From: Guillardia theta CCMP2712
Lineage: Eukaryota; Cryptophyceae; Pyrenomonadales; Geminigeraceae
DNA: 64,000 bases
Direction: 5' to 3'
Assembly (NCBI RefSeq): GCF_000315625.1
Contig: NW_005434614.1
Coordinates: 126,573-190,572, forward strand
The translations under genes were made by a program, and so were the position numbers. Positions 11,880 to 23,501 of this stretch are shown piece after piece. The notes beneath the pieces were generated by a model that saw only the letters and a program-made list of their open reading frames with translations, ran no database searches and was not told the DNA's origin. Each line of letters opens with the position of its first letter. Within the stretch, counting starts at the first letter, position 1.

Positions 11880-12016
11880 TCAAGCTTCAGCTGGGGTTGA
11901 GGACTGAACTCGATTCTGACTCAACGTCTGTTCACTTGCCCCCGGACTGAACCCGCCTTCCACCTGCTCCCCTGCTGCCCGGCGGCAGGTTGTGCTGCCG
12001 GGGGGATACTGGTTAG
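11880..12016 (+). repeat. Direct repeat copy B
   Basis: This is the same unit as 11472-11602, with differences such as CTCGATTCTG for CTCAATTCTG and an insertion before the ACTGGTTAGG end. The two copies are about 280 bp apart and lie just left of the AT-rich nuclease remnant. Confidence 0.7.
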
Positions 12017-12199
12017 GATCCGACCTAACCAGTGACTACTGGCCCTGAGGGCCCTGATCGGATCAGAATTCATTAAAAACTGGCTAATTGACACATGATG
12101 ACCCAGAAACTATGTCGAAAAGATGTTATGGTCAATACCCATACACATGAAAAATGATCATCATACTATGTATCATTTGAGAATCGCTACCATCGGTAT

Positions 12200-12655
12200 C
12201 ATGTTTCATTGAACCAGAAAGGTCCATCTGAGCCAATGATTGCCCATGGAAGTGCCTCTTTCATTGCTGGTGAAAGGAATGAAAAGACCGTCCCCGTTCG
12301 ATGGAACAAACAACATCAGTGCCGCAAAGCTTTCAGACGCGTGTTTGATGTTGATGAGAAACATACGACAGTCACAATTCAAGTAATCAGTTATTTGAGT
12401 ATATATCATATCCGACCATAACTTAATATAGTCGGTTTATTGATGTGGTAGCAAACTGTCATCGATGTGGTACAAAATTACAAGATTTCAGACGTGTTCA
12501 CTGTCTTCAGGGGTGGTGTATTTCATCTCGAGGGACGGGCGGTGCGAGGGTTGAAATGGAGTTGGTTCATCAAATGTTTCAAAACTCGCATTGTGTCTGG
12601 TGACATGAATGCTGCAATGAACATTCTGGACAGAGAAAGAGAGTTTCACGTGTAG
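12200..12655 (+). pseudogene. Fanzor (TnpB-related) nuclease remnant
   Basis: Two pieces resemble the C-terminal RuvC half of eukaryotic Fanzor proteins. Piece one (12205-12390) reads AHGSASF, then a basic region, then VFDVDEKHTT, which matches the usual GxxSF and VDExxTS (RuvC-II glutamate) order. Piece two holds NCHRCGTKL in one frame (from about 12453), a CxxC zinc-ribbon half. It also holds RGLKWSWFIKCFKTRIVSGD followed by MNAAMNIL in another frame (to 12655), corresponding to RuvC-III RDxNAAxNI with Gly in place of Arg. The pieces are separated by an apparent 60-nt insertion or intron and at least one frameshift. No N-terminal half is visible, so it is a decayed fragment. Base composition is more AT-rich than the neighbours, as expected of an inserted element. 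Confidence 0.65.
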
Positions 12656-12833
12656 TCATGGTCACTGAACTTGCGATGCTCTACATTTGTACGAACATTG
12701 GACGAGGAGGACTTGAAAACGAGTTTTCCGAATAACCCTTCTTCGATGTATCAAAAATTTTGATTTCTGAAATCTTCTTTCAAAATATTCATCGTTGTCG
12801 TTTAAAGGTTAATGAGGGAAAGTCAGCTCAGCT

Positions 12834-15491
12834 CTACTGCTCGTAGCCTCCCAGGGCCACGTACCCCTCCTTCATGCTCTCATACGCCTTCACCGCTCGC
12901 TCCGCCCGCTGCTGCTTCGCCGCCGCCCTCGCCGCCGCCTGCAACATGAGTGAGACAGTGAGACAGTGAGCGTCAAGAGAGGAAGAGGGGAGAGAGGGTG
13001 GGAGAAAGGAGCGGGGGGAGCTGGAGGGAGAAGAGTGAAGGGAGGAGGAAGGGAGAAGGGAGGAGGAGGCAGGGAAGGGAGATGGAAGAGGAGGAAGGGA
13101 AAAGGGGGTTGGGGAGGGAGGGGAAGGCGAAGAACCTTGTCGAGCGTTGGGTCGATGGAATCATCCTCGATCTCATCGCCTACAGCCAGGCCGAGTTTGC
13201 ACCAGTTGACGCGACGCTCCTGCAAGAACAGTCAGAAGGAGGAGGGGAATGGTCATTGGGAACTAGACCCCGCTTCGTTTGGTGAACCTCTCCTCGCGCT
13301 CCTCTCCAAGCTCGTGCGAGGCTTGCAAGAGGAGCAGATCAAAGACTCAGTACGTGACGTGCTAGTGGAGGCTCAACAGCACGCCACGTCCAAACCGTCA
13401 AATCGCTTTTCGTGCTGGCGTTCCAGACTCGTTGGTGCAGGGGAGGAAAGGGAGAGCGCAAACTTTTCTTGATCATGATGCGAGTTCTGTACAAATATTT
13501 CCCCTCAGTGGTGCTCGAGCTTCTCNNNNNNNNNNNNNNNNNNNNNNNNNNNNNNNNNNNNNNNNNNNNNNNNNNNNNNNNNNNNNNNNNNNNNNNNNNN
13601 NNNNNNNNNNNNNNNNNNNNNNNNNNNNNNNNNNNNNNNNNNNNNNNNNNNNNNNNNNNNNNNNNNNNNNNNNNNNNNNNNNNNNNNNNNNNNNNNNNNN
13701 NNNNNNNNNNNNNNNNNNNNNNNNNNNNNNNNNNNNNNNNNNNNNNNNNNNNNNNNNNNNNNNNNNNNNNNNNNNNNNNNNNNNNNNNNNNNNNNNNNNN
13801 NNNNNNNNNNNNNNNNNNNNNNNNNNNNNNNNNNNNNNNNNNNNNNNNNNNNNNNNNNNNNNNNNNNNNNNNNNNNNNNNNNNNNNNNNNNNNNNNNNNN
13901 NNNNNNNNNNNNNNNNNNNNNNNNNNNNNNNNNNNNNNNNNAGGTGGAGGGGGAATCGGACATTGCTGGCCAGGAACAGGAGGGGAATCGAAGAGGAGCA
14001 GCAGGAAGAGGAGGGGAATACGAAGAGGAGGAGCAGGAAGAGGAGGTGGAATACGAAGAGAGGGAGGGAGGGGGTGGCGGGGGGGGTGGGAGGGAGGAAG
14101 GAGGAGGGAGCCAGGGAGGAGGAGGAAGCCACTGACCTCGCCGATGGCTCCTCCGACAGTAGCAGGGGGTGGGAAAATGTTGTGGGTAGCGAGAGCCATC
14201 GGGTAGAAATGAGTCTGCGAGCCAGTGAGGTTAGAGCCGCATCGCTTCTGCTTCCTCCATCCGCCTCCCTCCCTCCCTCCTCCTCCTCCCTCCCTCCTCC
14301 TTCTGCTCCACCACAACCATCATCACCACCACAGCTTTATCACCTTCTTGAGGGCACCAGCTCCTTCAGCGACCAGTCGCACCATCTCAATCGCGTTGGG
14401 GTCAAAGGGAGACAACTCGACCTTGATGAACAGTCAGATTCAACTCGATCCATCCATCCATCCATCCCCCTCCTCCTCTTCCACTGCCTCTCCCTTCCTC
14501 CTCCTCCTCCTCCTCCTCCTCTCCCTTCCCCTCCACCTCATGTTTGGCTCCTCCCTCGTCCTTGTTCTCCTCCTCTCAACCTCTTTACTTCTCTCCCTCC
14601 TCCTACCTTGCCGGTCTCGGCACTGCGGCGGTCACGCCCACCGGACGGGGCGAACCACATGCAGGTTCCGCCCAGCGCGAACATCTCGCCAAGCTGCACG
14701 TAATGAGCACAAGAATGAGGGCGGGGGAGGAGGAGGAGTAGGAGGAGGACGGGGGGGTGGAAGGAGGAGAGGGAGGGGGGGGGGGGGGAGGGAGGAGGAG
14801 GAGGAGGAACACCTTCTTGAGGGTCTTCTGGTTGTGTCCCATCTTGGCCATCTTCAGCTCAGGTTCGGAGTCGATGTGCTTCTTGGAGTAGACCTTCCTC
14901 GCTCGTCAGCGACTCCAGCTGCAGCTTCTGCTGGGGACTTACCGTGAGGAGGTTGCAGCCGCGGGAGAAGGGGACGACGATCGCGTCGCGGAGGACTCTC
15001 TCACCTGCCCCGGCCGTCAGGTCCCAGCAGGAAGGAGGAGGGTGTCAAAACTCACCTGCCATGAAGACGATCTGGGAGGCGATCTTGCCGTACTCCGGGC
15101 CCAGCTGGTCCTCAAGGCTGGCATAGCTTGTCACGGAACAGGGGGGACGAGCAGGGGAGACAACAGGGTGAAGATGCAGTGAGTGTCGCTCTCAGACTGA
15201 TGGTTGGACAGGAAGACTACGTTCTCCCCAGCCTGTCCCATTCATGTCAGACCCTTCGCGGCTCCTCCCAATCCCGCCTCCCGCCGCCTCCCCCCAACTT
15301 CTTTCCGCTTCCTCTTCCTCCTCTTCTTTGACCTCCATCCGCCGGCATTCCACCGCAAATTTTCACCACCTCCTCTACTGTGCTCTTCTTCCCTTGCCCT
15401 CTCCCTCTCGTCACCTCGAGTTGCGCCTTGATCTTCTGCAGGTTGTGTGCTCCGACGATCCTTCGAGCGAGTCACGGCAGGCACAGCAGGG

Positions 15492-15540
<49 letters not shown>

Positions 15541-17532
15541 AAGGTGGGGAGGGAGGAGGAGGAGCATGAGGAGAATTTACTTCGTCTCGTCCCAGTCCAC
15601 CAGAGGCCTCGTGAAGTCGATTCCGAAGGCCTAACGTAGCACATGAGGATACCAAACTACACGATCCTGCCACCGTGCCTGCCGCCCAAACTAGCCCCAT
15701 CTCTTCCAACCTTCTCTCCTTCAATCTCCTCCTCCATCTTCCTCCTCCCTCCTTACCCCCCTGCTACCTGGTAGTTGAAGAACTGGCTGTCGGAGTGATG
15801 ATAGTTGTGCGGCTCGTAGTGCTTGCCCGTCACCTGATCGCTGTCACCACCGAAGGCCAGCTGATTGTCCATCAGAGTCCCGCGTACCTTGTTGTTGCTG
15901 TCGAAGTAGTGGGGGCGCTTCCTTTCCTTACGAACCTGCTCCCTGTCAGCCTCCTCTCCACCACCAGCTGCTCGCACCAGCTCGGTGAGGGTGGCAAAGT
16001 AGTCATCGACTGCGAACTTCTTGTCTTCATCCACCTTGGCGGGGGCCTGACAACAAGAACAAGTCAGGACTACACACACTACCTCGTCCGCAGTTTCGAC
16101 ACCCCTCCCGCCACCCCCTCCACCTACCCCCCGTCACCCCCCTTTCCCCTTTCCCCCTCTTCCTCCTCCTCCTTCCCCTTCCCTGCTTTCCACCGCTTTC
16201 TTTTCCCCTCTGTGCCCACCCCCCACTACACACACACCGCCCTCACCTCCTCGAACTCCTCCTCTACCCTCTGTCCTTCTTCCTTCCTCTTTCCCCTCTC
16301 TTCCTATTCCTTCCCTTTCCCCCCCTCCCCTCCCGCCCGAAGAAGCACCTTGGATAGCGCATCCTTGTAGTTCTGGCACCAGTTCAAGATGATGTCTCCT
16401 GTGAGCTGGTCAGACCTCTCCTCTCCTCGAGTGCAAGCACATACCATCACTCTTCAGCAGCTCTCCGTCCGCCACGTACTTCTCGATCTTGAGCAAACAT
16501 CACCCAAGTAGCATCTCACGGACTCTCTCTCGCACCCTCTTGTCCAGCGGCATTTCGTCCTTGGGCAGCATGAACTGGCACTCTTCTCGCAGTTGAGTCT
16601 GACAAGACCTCGTCAACCCCCTCCTCCTCTCACGTGAGCCTCCTCCTCTCTCCTCTCCTCCTTCGTCTCCTCCTCCTCTCTCCTCTCCTCCTTCGTCTCC
16701 TCCTCCTCTCTCGTCTCCTCCTCCTCCTCTCTCCTCTCCTCCTCCTCTCTCGTCAACGCTCTACATCACCTGCACGCCGATCTTGCGAGCTGCAGGTCGG
16801 AAAGGATTCTCAGTCGAAAGCTTCGCAGCCGGCGACGCCACCATGCGAGGGGCGCGGAGGGAGTAGCGAGACTTCTCCGCGCGAGAGAAGGAGGCAACGT
16901 TGGCATGGTGAGCTGAAGAAGCTTGTCAGATGGTGCAGCAAGCGCATGCATCCTCAAACCTGAGAACAGAGACGAGGGGGAGAAGGCCTGAAGCAAACAG
17001 GGTTACAAGGTGAAGATACCCTACCACCGCTCTCTCAGTCACTGTTGCGGTCGCAGGCAAGCACTCAACACACTCTTCACTACTCTATCTCTGTCTCGTT
17101 CTATAACGCAAACTATAAGATGTAAGGCATATCCTGACGGCTGTCATGACAGGAAGTCCGTTGCACGATTCGAGTCGCTGCTACCCCTCCGTGCTAAAGG
17201 TAGAGCGTCTTCTGCACTCTCCTTTTTTCATTATCCTCTTTCTTTCGTTTCGTTCAGTAGCTTCTATTCCTTATCCCCATCCTCAGGTTCTGCTGACACC
17301 CTCGGTGCAAGCAAACAGCTCCATCAGGGATCCTGGAGTGTTCATCGCCTGACTTGCTTCTGCTCTATCTCATAATTCCAGCAGAGCTGCAACATCAACG
17401 ACTTCCTCTCTCTTTCCACTCTTCATCTTCTACCTTTCGTCCTCTCTCTTATCCTCCTCCTCCTCCTCCTCCTCCTCTTACCTCTGCCGCCATGGCCATG
17501 GCCATAGCCATAGCCACCTTCCAGGAGGCCAT
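12834..17532 (-). CDS. GPAT: Plastid glycerol-3-phosphate acyltransferase (stromal GPAT/ATS1 type)
   Basis: This enzyme acylates glycerol-3-phosphate at sn-1, the first step of glycerolipid synthesis. The exons contain the H(X)4D catalytic motif in NVVFLSNHQSESD (about 15205-15235). They also hold AGERVLRDAIVVPFSRGCNL, VYSKKHIDSEPELKMAK, TCMWFAPSGGRDRRSAETGK, the VELSPFDPNAIEMVRL block and FYPMALATHNIFPPP, in the order of plant chloroplast GPATs. Upstream exons encode the N-terminal helical domain (GDIILNWCQNYKDALSK; a block with YFATLTELVRAAGGG). Introns of 47-48 nt are present (16913-16959; another near 16490-16537). The proposed start at 17532 gives MASWKVAMAMAMAMAAE and then AFSPSSLFS, like a signal peptide followed by a Phe-led transit peptide. 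The 5' exons are the least certain part. An N gap lies in one intron. Confidence 0.85.
13526..13941. other. Assembly gap (416 N)
   Basis: The N run lies between the exon coding ATHNIFPPPATVGGAIGE (about 14130-14210) and the exon coding ERRVNWCKLGLAVGDE (about 13140-13220) of the GPAT gene. It therefore appears intronic and probably removes no GPAT codon. Confidence 0.9.
15486..15541. repeat. (CAGGAG)n hexanucleotide repeat in GPAT intron
   Basis: About nine tandem copies of GGAGCA/CAGGAG lie on the plus strand within an intron of the minus-strand GPAT gene. The same hexamer expands at several other places in the window. Confidence 0.8.
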
Positions 17533-18888
17533 GATCGCAACCAGACCACCCCCACCCCTCGGACCGCATCAAATTCGAGCCTACCCCTCCTGGATTGTTT
17601 ATGCCTCAAGTCCCGAATGTCGGGATCACCCTGACCCCCAAGTTTTAGGGCAAAACCACCCCTACAATAGATACTTGCTTTCTCTTACCAAACTACAACT
17701 ACCCCTACCCCACTCCATCAGAGCTTTTTGCTGGCAACTGACCCCTGCTTGCGAACTCGAATACCCCCACCCTCATATCCAGCTTCAACCCACCCGACCC
17801 TAAGGGGGTGGGTTATTTGGACCCGGAGCTGCCGGGCCCGGGCATGAATCGGCCGCCGGCCCGGGGAACTTTCCGAATAAATAACCGTCGAATAACGGTC
17901 TGGTAGGTCAATATCCCGGCAGCTGCGACACCCCTGTTTTCCGGTTATCACCGATCTGTAACCGTCATAACGGCCATTATGTCCCTTTGACCGGAGTCAC
18001 TCTGAACCTTGTCTTGTTCCGAGTGGGGGGTGGGTACCCACATGTAGGTGGTGGGCCGCTGATATCCCAGATACTACTAGCGGAAATATGGGGGTGAAGA
18101 CAGGGGAACATGGGGGTGTCAAGTTTTGTCGGCTTGATAAGATAGGGTGGGGTACTAGGCAAAGAAGGATAAAACTAGGCAGGGGTGAGAGGGGTTTGAT
18201 ACCCAATGAAAGCGATACCGCTGTCGTAGTGTGGCCACAAAGAGTGTAGAAGAGGAGGGGAGGAGGATGAACGAGGGAGGAGAGGAGTAGAAGAAGTAGG
18301 TAGAGGACGGGGATGAGGGAAGACTCATATGATTATGTTGAGGAGATTTCACGAGATGAGGGTACAGGCAGAGAAAATTGTAGCATGAAATCGATTTAAG
18401 ATTTTTTCAAGACAAGGAGACATGGACATAGCGCAGGTTCGACACAGCACAAGGGAAGAAGCTTTGATTCAGTGTGTGGAAGAATTTTCGTAACGAGAGA
18501 ATCAGAGATCTCCCGAAGAAGGAATCAGAGGTCCGGGCATAGGATTTCAAGAAATGATGAATGGATGAGTTACTAGAGTTGAAAGAGTGGAATACAAGTC
18601 ATCCTCAGACTTGGATGAGAGGGCTTCAGGTGAGGCAGAATAGATGACAACAAAGAAAGAGAAAGTATGGGTTGTCTCTTGAGGAACAAGTCTCGTCCCT
18701 CAAACCTTATGTTTGGTTGACTGGAGTCCTGAGACGACGAAGGGGACAAAATCGCGTTCAACCCTCCGTATCCTGACACTCGACATGGTTGCAGGAGATA
18801 GGAGGCGCGGTGAAGCAGAGCATGAATGTTTGAGATGTCTTGGGAATGTTGATCTCAATGAGCTATTGAGACCTCCCCGCCTCTTACA
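17533..18888. promoter_or_regulatory. Divergent promoter region with G-rich and TAACGG motifs
   Basis: This is the space between the start codons of the GPAT gene (minus) and the cNBD-PAK kinase gene (plus). From 17546 to about 18190 it carries many CCCCACCC/GGGGTGGG words, including a perfect AAGGGGGTGGGTTA at 17803 and GGGGGGTGGGTACCCA at 18025. TAACCGTCGAATAACGGTC (17882-17899) and TAACCGTCATAACGG (17959-17973) form inverted TAACGG pairs. The right half (18200-18880) is plain and I see nothing coding in it. Confidence 0.4.
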
Positions 18889-21800
18889 ATGAACAGGTTG
18901 CAACTTGACGACCGGTCGCACGCGAAGAGCGGCTACCAGTCCGCTCGACCCAACCATGTACAGACGGATCTTGTCCCCAGCCCCTCGCATCGGTCTGCTC
19001 CCCGTCGACTCTCGTCGGATAAGATCTTCCAGGAAATCCTCAAGCCGCAAGACAACGACAGCCCTAAGGGCGAGAATGCTGCCAAGACTGAGAACAAGCG
19101 GTTCTGGCCACAGAGCATCTACACCTTCGATGTGACGAAGTTCCTTCGATTCCTGCGGAAGGTGAAGAGAAGAATAGAAGTGGATGTCGACAAGGCACAG
19201 CTGTCTGTGTACGACCCTGAGACCGACGTGTTGAAAAAGAGAATTGTGATCTCTGAGATCTGGGGAATGACTTCAGGAGACAAGAACAGCCCGAACAAGC
19301 TGATCATCCGACTTAGCAACGAGCATAGCGACATAGAGTGCGAGTTCATCTCCACTGAGCAGAAGATGCTCTTCATTACTTTGATCCGTGACCTGAACCT
19401 TCCGTCGAAGAGAAAGTCGTCAGACGCCAAGGAGACAAGCACCCTCGGTATCTGGCCTGACGCCTCGACGCGGCAGAGCTTCTTGAGCCTCGGGCTGCTT
19501 CGAAAGGTTGACCCGCAGGTCATCCAGCAGATCGAATCGCTCTTGAAGCCGCGGGTCTTTGCTAAGGGACATACGATCGCGAGGCATGGAGCTGCCTGTA
19601 CGCACCTTTACTTCCTCATGAGCGGGAGCGTCTCGTGCTATGGCCCCGACGGTCGTAGAATGGCCGACAAGGGTAGGGGAGAGTTCCTCGGGTCCGCGGA
19701 GCTCATGGCGAATGCCGCTGCTCGGTTTCAAGAGATGCAGGGCAAGGTGAGAGCGTGACAGTGTAGGAGAGGGAGCGAGCAAGGAGTTGCAGGCGAGGAG
19801 ATGAGCAGCATGACGATCGCGTTGCACGAGGCAGGAGGGAGAAAGAGAGGAAGGGGGGTGAGGGAGGGAGGGAAGAAGCTCACGGGAGGATGGCAGGTGA
19901 TGCTCTCAACAGCGTTCAGCTCGACCGTTGTTTGCAACTCAGACTGTGAGGCGATGGAGCTGCGACTGGAAGCCCTGCTGCCCGTCCTGTGTTCTTGCGA
20001 CCCCCTCTACGAGAACTTGTACGCGATCGCCACTGCTAGAGCATCGGTAGCTGCGCCTTATTTCATCCCCGAGTTGCTCTCTTTGGCTTGACTGGCGAGC
20101 AGGTCCGAGGGATCAAATTCTCCCAATTGAAGGAGGCAGCGGAGGATCTGGAGCAGGAGACGCTCACTTTCGACCAGCTCACGCAGAAGCAGAAGATGAG
20201 GTTGCGAGCTGCAGGTCTGTTGCCAAACACTTGTGCTCCTTCCTCGCGAGCTCTTCCCCTCTAAGAACTCCTCCTCCTCTTCCCTCTTTTGTCCTTCTCC
20301 TCCAATACCTCCGGTGTTGTCCTCAATCAGTATGTGACAGCCTTGTAGGCATGACGGAAGAAGACGTCATGGAGAACCCAGAGCTCGTCCTGCAGATCCT
20401 GAGAACCAACGAAGGTCTGGACACTGAGGCCCTCAGGTACCTGTGCAACTGCAAGGTAGGAGCTGACGCGTTTGCAGGACCTTCCAGCTCTTCAGGATGG
20501 TGGACAAGCCAACCTTGACAAGAATCGCCAACCAGCTGAGGCCCAGGTGGGGAGGAGGAAGAGGAGGGAGGAGGGAGGGAGGAGGAGGAGGAGGAGGGAT
20601 GAGGAGTTGGGTGGGGTGGGGAGAGGTGGAGATGGCCCTGAAGGTATCGTGCAGGCGGTTCAATGCTGGAGAGTACGTGCTGAGAGCGGGAGACCCTGGA
20701 GACTCTATGTTCTTCATCAACTCGGGCAGAGTTGCTGCCGTGGTCAACGGTCACGAACTGGAACCAATGAGGATGGGTCAATTTTTCGGGGAGATCGCAC
20801 TTGTCTCCCACTGTGCGCAATATATGGGACAGTCAGGGTAAGTGAAGAGAAGGGAAGTAGAGGAGGAGGGAGGAGGAAAGGGGAGGGGGGAAGGGAAGAA
20901 GGGAGGAGGGACGTTGGGAAAAGACCCTCAGGGAGGGGAGAAGAAGTAAGATGAGGTGGAAAAGAGTTGAACTGACTTTTAATTCTTTGCAGTTTTGTGA
21001 TCGCAAAGCGAACAGCAGATGTTGTCTGCAAGGAGAGCTGCGATCTCCTCGAGCTCCATAAGGATGTCGTCATCGCCATCCTCGACTCCGCGCCCAAGCT
21101 CAAGTCCACCTTCTTCCAGGTCTTCGCGCAGCCGCGGGAGGCAGCCGGCTGACGTCCCACACAGGCGCTGAAGGAGATGGCTGAAAAACGCTTGTCTCGA
21201 GACGAGCAATCAGGTGGACTTGTCCAGTGGCCGCCCCCTCTCTGACTCTCCTTCCTCAGGCGACGTCAGGAAGTCCACCAGGATGATCAACTACTCGTTC
21301 AATACAAACTCCACCTCATGCCAGAGCTCGCCTGCTCAGACGCCGCTCTCTAACGCCATGTTCAGTCCTCTTGGAGGAAGGAGGGTGCCTCCTATGTCGG
21401 ACTCTGACATTGGTTCCCCGCGCACGCAAGCCATGTTCTCTCCTCGTGCTCTGGACTCGCCCAATTCGCCCGCTCGGTCGGGAGATCTCCGATATGCAGA
21501 ATTCAACTCGCAGAAGAAGGCGCCGCCTCCCATCAACGGAGCAGACGGTCCCTTGCGCTTCCAACCTCTTGCTCTCCCTCAACCCTTTGCAGGAAACTTG
21601 ACGCTGCAGAAGCTGCCGACGCAGAAGCAGTTCACTGCTGTGGCCTCTTCCAAGTGAATTGCAACAATGGGGAAGACGAGGACTGACGTCTCGTGCTCTA
21701 GGGCGAAGATCAAGAACGGCGTCGACCCCCGTAAGCATTGGGACACCCTGCAAAAGCTGGCCAAGGGGTCGAGCGGAGCTGTTTATCTGGGACAGCCAAA

Positions 21801-23501
21801 GGAGAAGGCGCTGAGAGATGTAAGGGTTCTTCGCCATCTTCTTTCACCCTCCTCCTCCTTCTCCCTCCCCTTCCCCTTCCACTCTCCTCTCCCTCTCCTC
21901 TCCCTCTCTCTCTTCCTTCTCCTTCTCATCGTTTGCTCAGCGATGGCCGCGAGTGGCGATCAAGAAGTTCGCCATGAACGAGGAGACGGAGCTGGAGGAG
22001 CTCGAGAACGAGATTCAGATCATGAGCGTCAGCAGCCACCCCAACCTCGTCGAGTACATCGATGCCTACAACTGGTCTGGACGTCTGGGAGGAACCAAAG
22101 TCTGGGTCGTCATGGAGGCGATGCAGTATGGGGCCATGAACGAGATCCTGGAGAAGTGAGTCGAGGAGGACGATGGGCAGGAGTTGGAGGGGAGGCTGAC
22201 GTCAACGGCAGGGGATGGAAGTCTTGGTACGGCGGGGAGGGGAAGAGCGCACAGCACGAGTCTCTCATCGCGTACATGATGAGGGAGACGTTCCAAGGGC
22301 TGGCATACCTCCACTCCTTCAGCCGCATCCATCGCGACATCAAGAGCGACAACATCCTCGTCGGGGCCGGCGGGACTGTCAAGATCGCAGACTTTGGGTT
22401 CTGCGTGCAGCTCACCAAAGAGAACCAGTCGCGCTCCTCCGTGCTCGGGACTCCTTACTGGGTGAGGAGGCGAGGAAGGGGGAAAGCAGTAGAAGGGTGG
22501 GGGAGAGAGGAGGAAAGGAGGGAGAAGACAGAGAGGGGAATGGAATGTGACGAAATGGAGAGAGCAGGGAGAGGGAGAGAGGAGAGGAGGAGGTGGACAG
22601 AGAGGAGGGACAGGGACGAGGACTGTTGACGCTGATGCTCGCAGATGGCGCCTGAGGTCATCCGAGAGAAGCCTTACACCACCAAGGTGCTCAACGATCA
22701 TCCAGACGTTCATCCTTTCCCTCCTACTCTTCCTGTAAGTTGTTCATCCCCGTGTGACGAAGCGGCAGGTGGACGTCTGGTCGACGGGCGTCGTTTTGCG
22801 AGAATGCGCACAGAAGAATCCGTGAGAACGATGGGAGGGAAGGGGGGAGTGAGGAAGTGGAAGAAGCGGAGGGAGGGGAGAGAGAGAAAGAGAAGAGGAG
22901 AGAGGAGGGGGAGAGAGGTAATGATGTGCATGTCAGACCATACTTCACGGAGACGGTCTTCCGCGCCATGTACCTCATCTCGACCAAGGTGCTCCTCCTC
23001 TTACTGCCGCGTCCCTTCGCTACCCCCGTTCGCTCATTCTCTTCTCCTCTCACTGACTGTGCTAAGGGCATTCCGGGGCTCGACAACCCTGGGCGTTGGA
23101 GCAAGGATCTGATAAGGTGATAAAATACAATGGAGGCGATGGAGCTGACGAGAGTGTATTCAGCTTCGACAAGGCTTGTCTGCAAGTACAAACTTCGCTT
23201 CTCCTCCCTTGTCTTGTGTAACTTCTCTCCAGGTGGACGTCAAACATCGCATGTCCAGCGCCGAAGCGCTCGATCATCCGTAAAATTCCCTACCTCATCT
23301 CCATTCACCTCTTCCTCATCACATCCTCATCTCAGGTTCCTTTCCAAGGCGTGCGATGCTGCATTCTTCGAGCAGGTCAACCGTGAGAGCGAGTCAAGTC
23401 AAGCTGATGGCTTGGCAGATGATCATCAAGTGCTCCAAGGGGGAGAAGAACAAGAAGACAACGCTGTGAACGAGAGGGAAATGGCAGTTAAAGACCCTTA
23501 A
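18889..23501 (+). CDS. Cyclic-nucleotide-binding PAK/STE20-family protein kinase (fusion)
   Basis: Exon 1 (18889-19749) encodes a PH-like domain (about residues 80-175) and the start of a first cNMP-binding fold (KGHTIARHGAACTHLYFLMS, AELM). A second fold follows: GEYVLRAGDPGDSMFFINSG, FFGEIALV and KRTADVV, with the phosphate-binding Arg. The first fold shows Ser where that Arg is expected. Introns 21120-21164, 21214-21259 and 21654-21701 (45, 46 and 48 nt) keep the frame into a Ser/Pro linker and then the kinase. Kinase motifs: KGSSGAVYLG, VAIKKF, HRDIKSDNIL, ADFGFCVQL, GTPYW|MAPEVI and VDVWSTGVV, ending RMSSAEALDHP plus a short tail to TAA 23501. HRDIKSDN and DFGFC are typical of PAKs. No CRIB motif is seen. 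The domain order suggests a kinase controlled by cAMP or cGMP like PKG, but with a PAK catalytic domain. The join at 21654-21701 is the critical inference. Confidence 0.75.

Larger units (their letters stand above)
11329..12180. other. Non-coding region with dispersed-repeat character
   Basis: I found no supportable exon. The region is built of GC-rich words including CAGCTGGGGTTGAGGACTGA and CCCCGGACTGAA. It holds the direct repeats annotated separately. From about 12065 the base composition shifts abruptly to AT-rich at the edge of the nuclease remnant. Confidence 0.45.

Noticed and set aside
16485-16540. A 16-nt intron or an in-frame stop in GPAT
   Set aside because: A 48-nt GT-AG intron starting at GTGCGAGAG removes the stop and joins LDKR to IEKYVADGE in phase.
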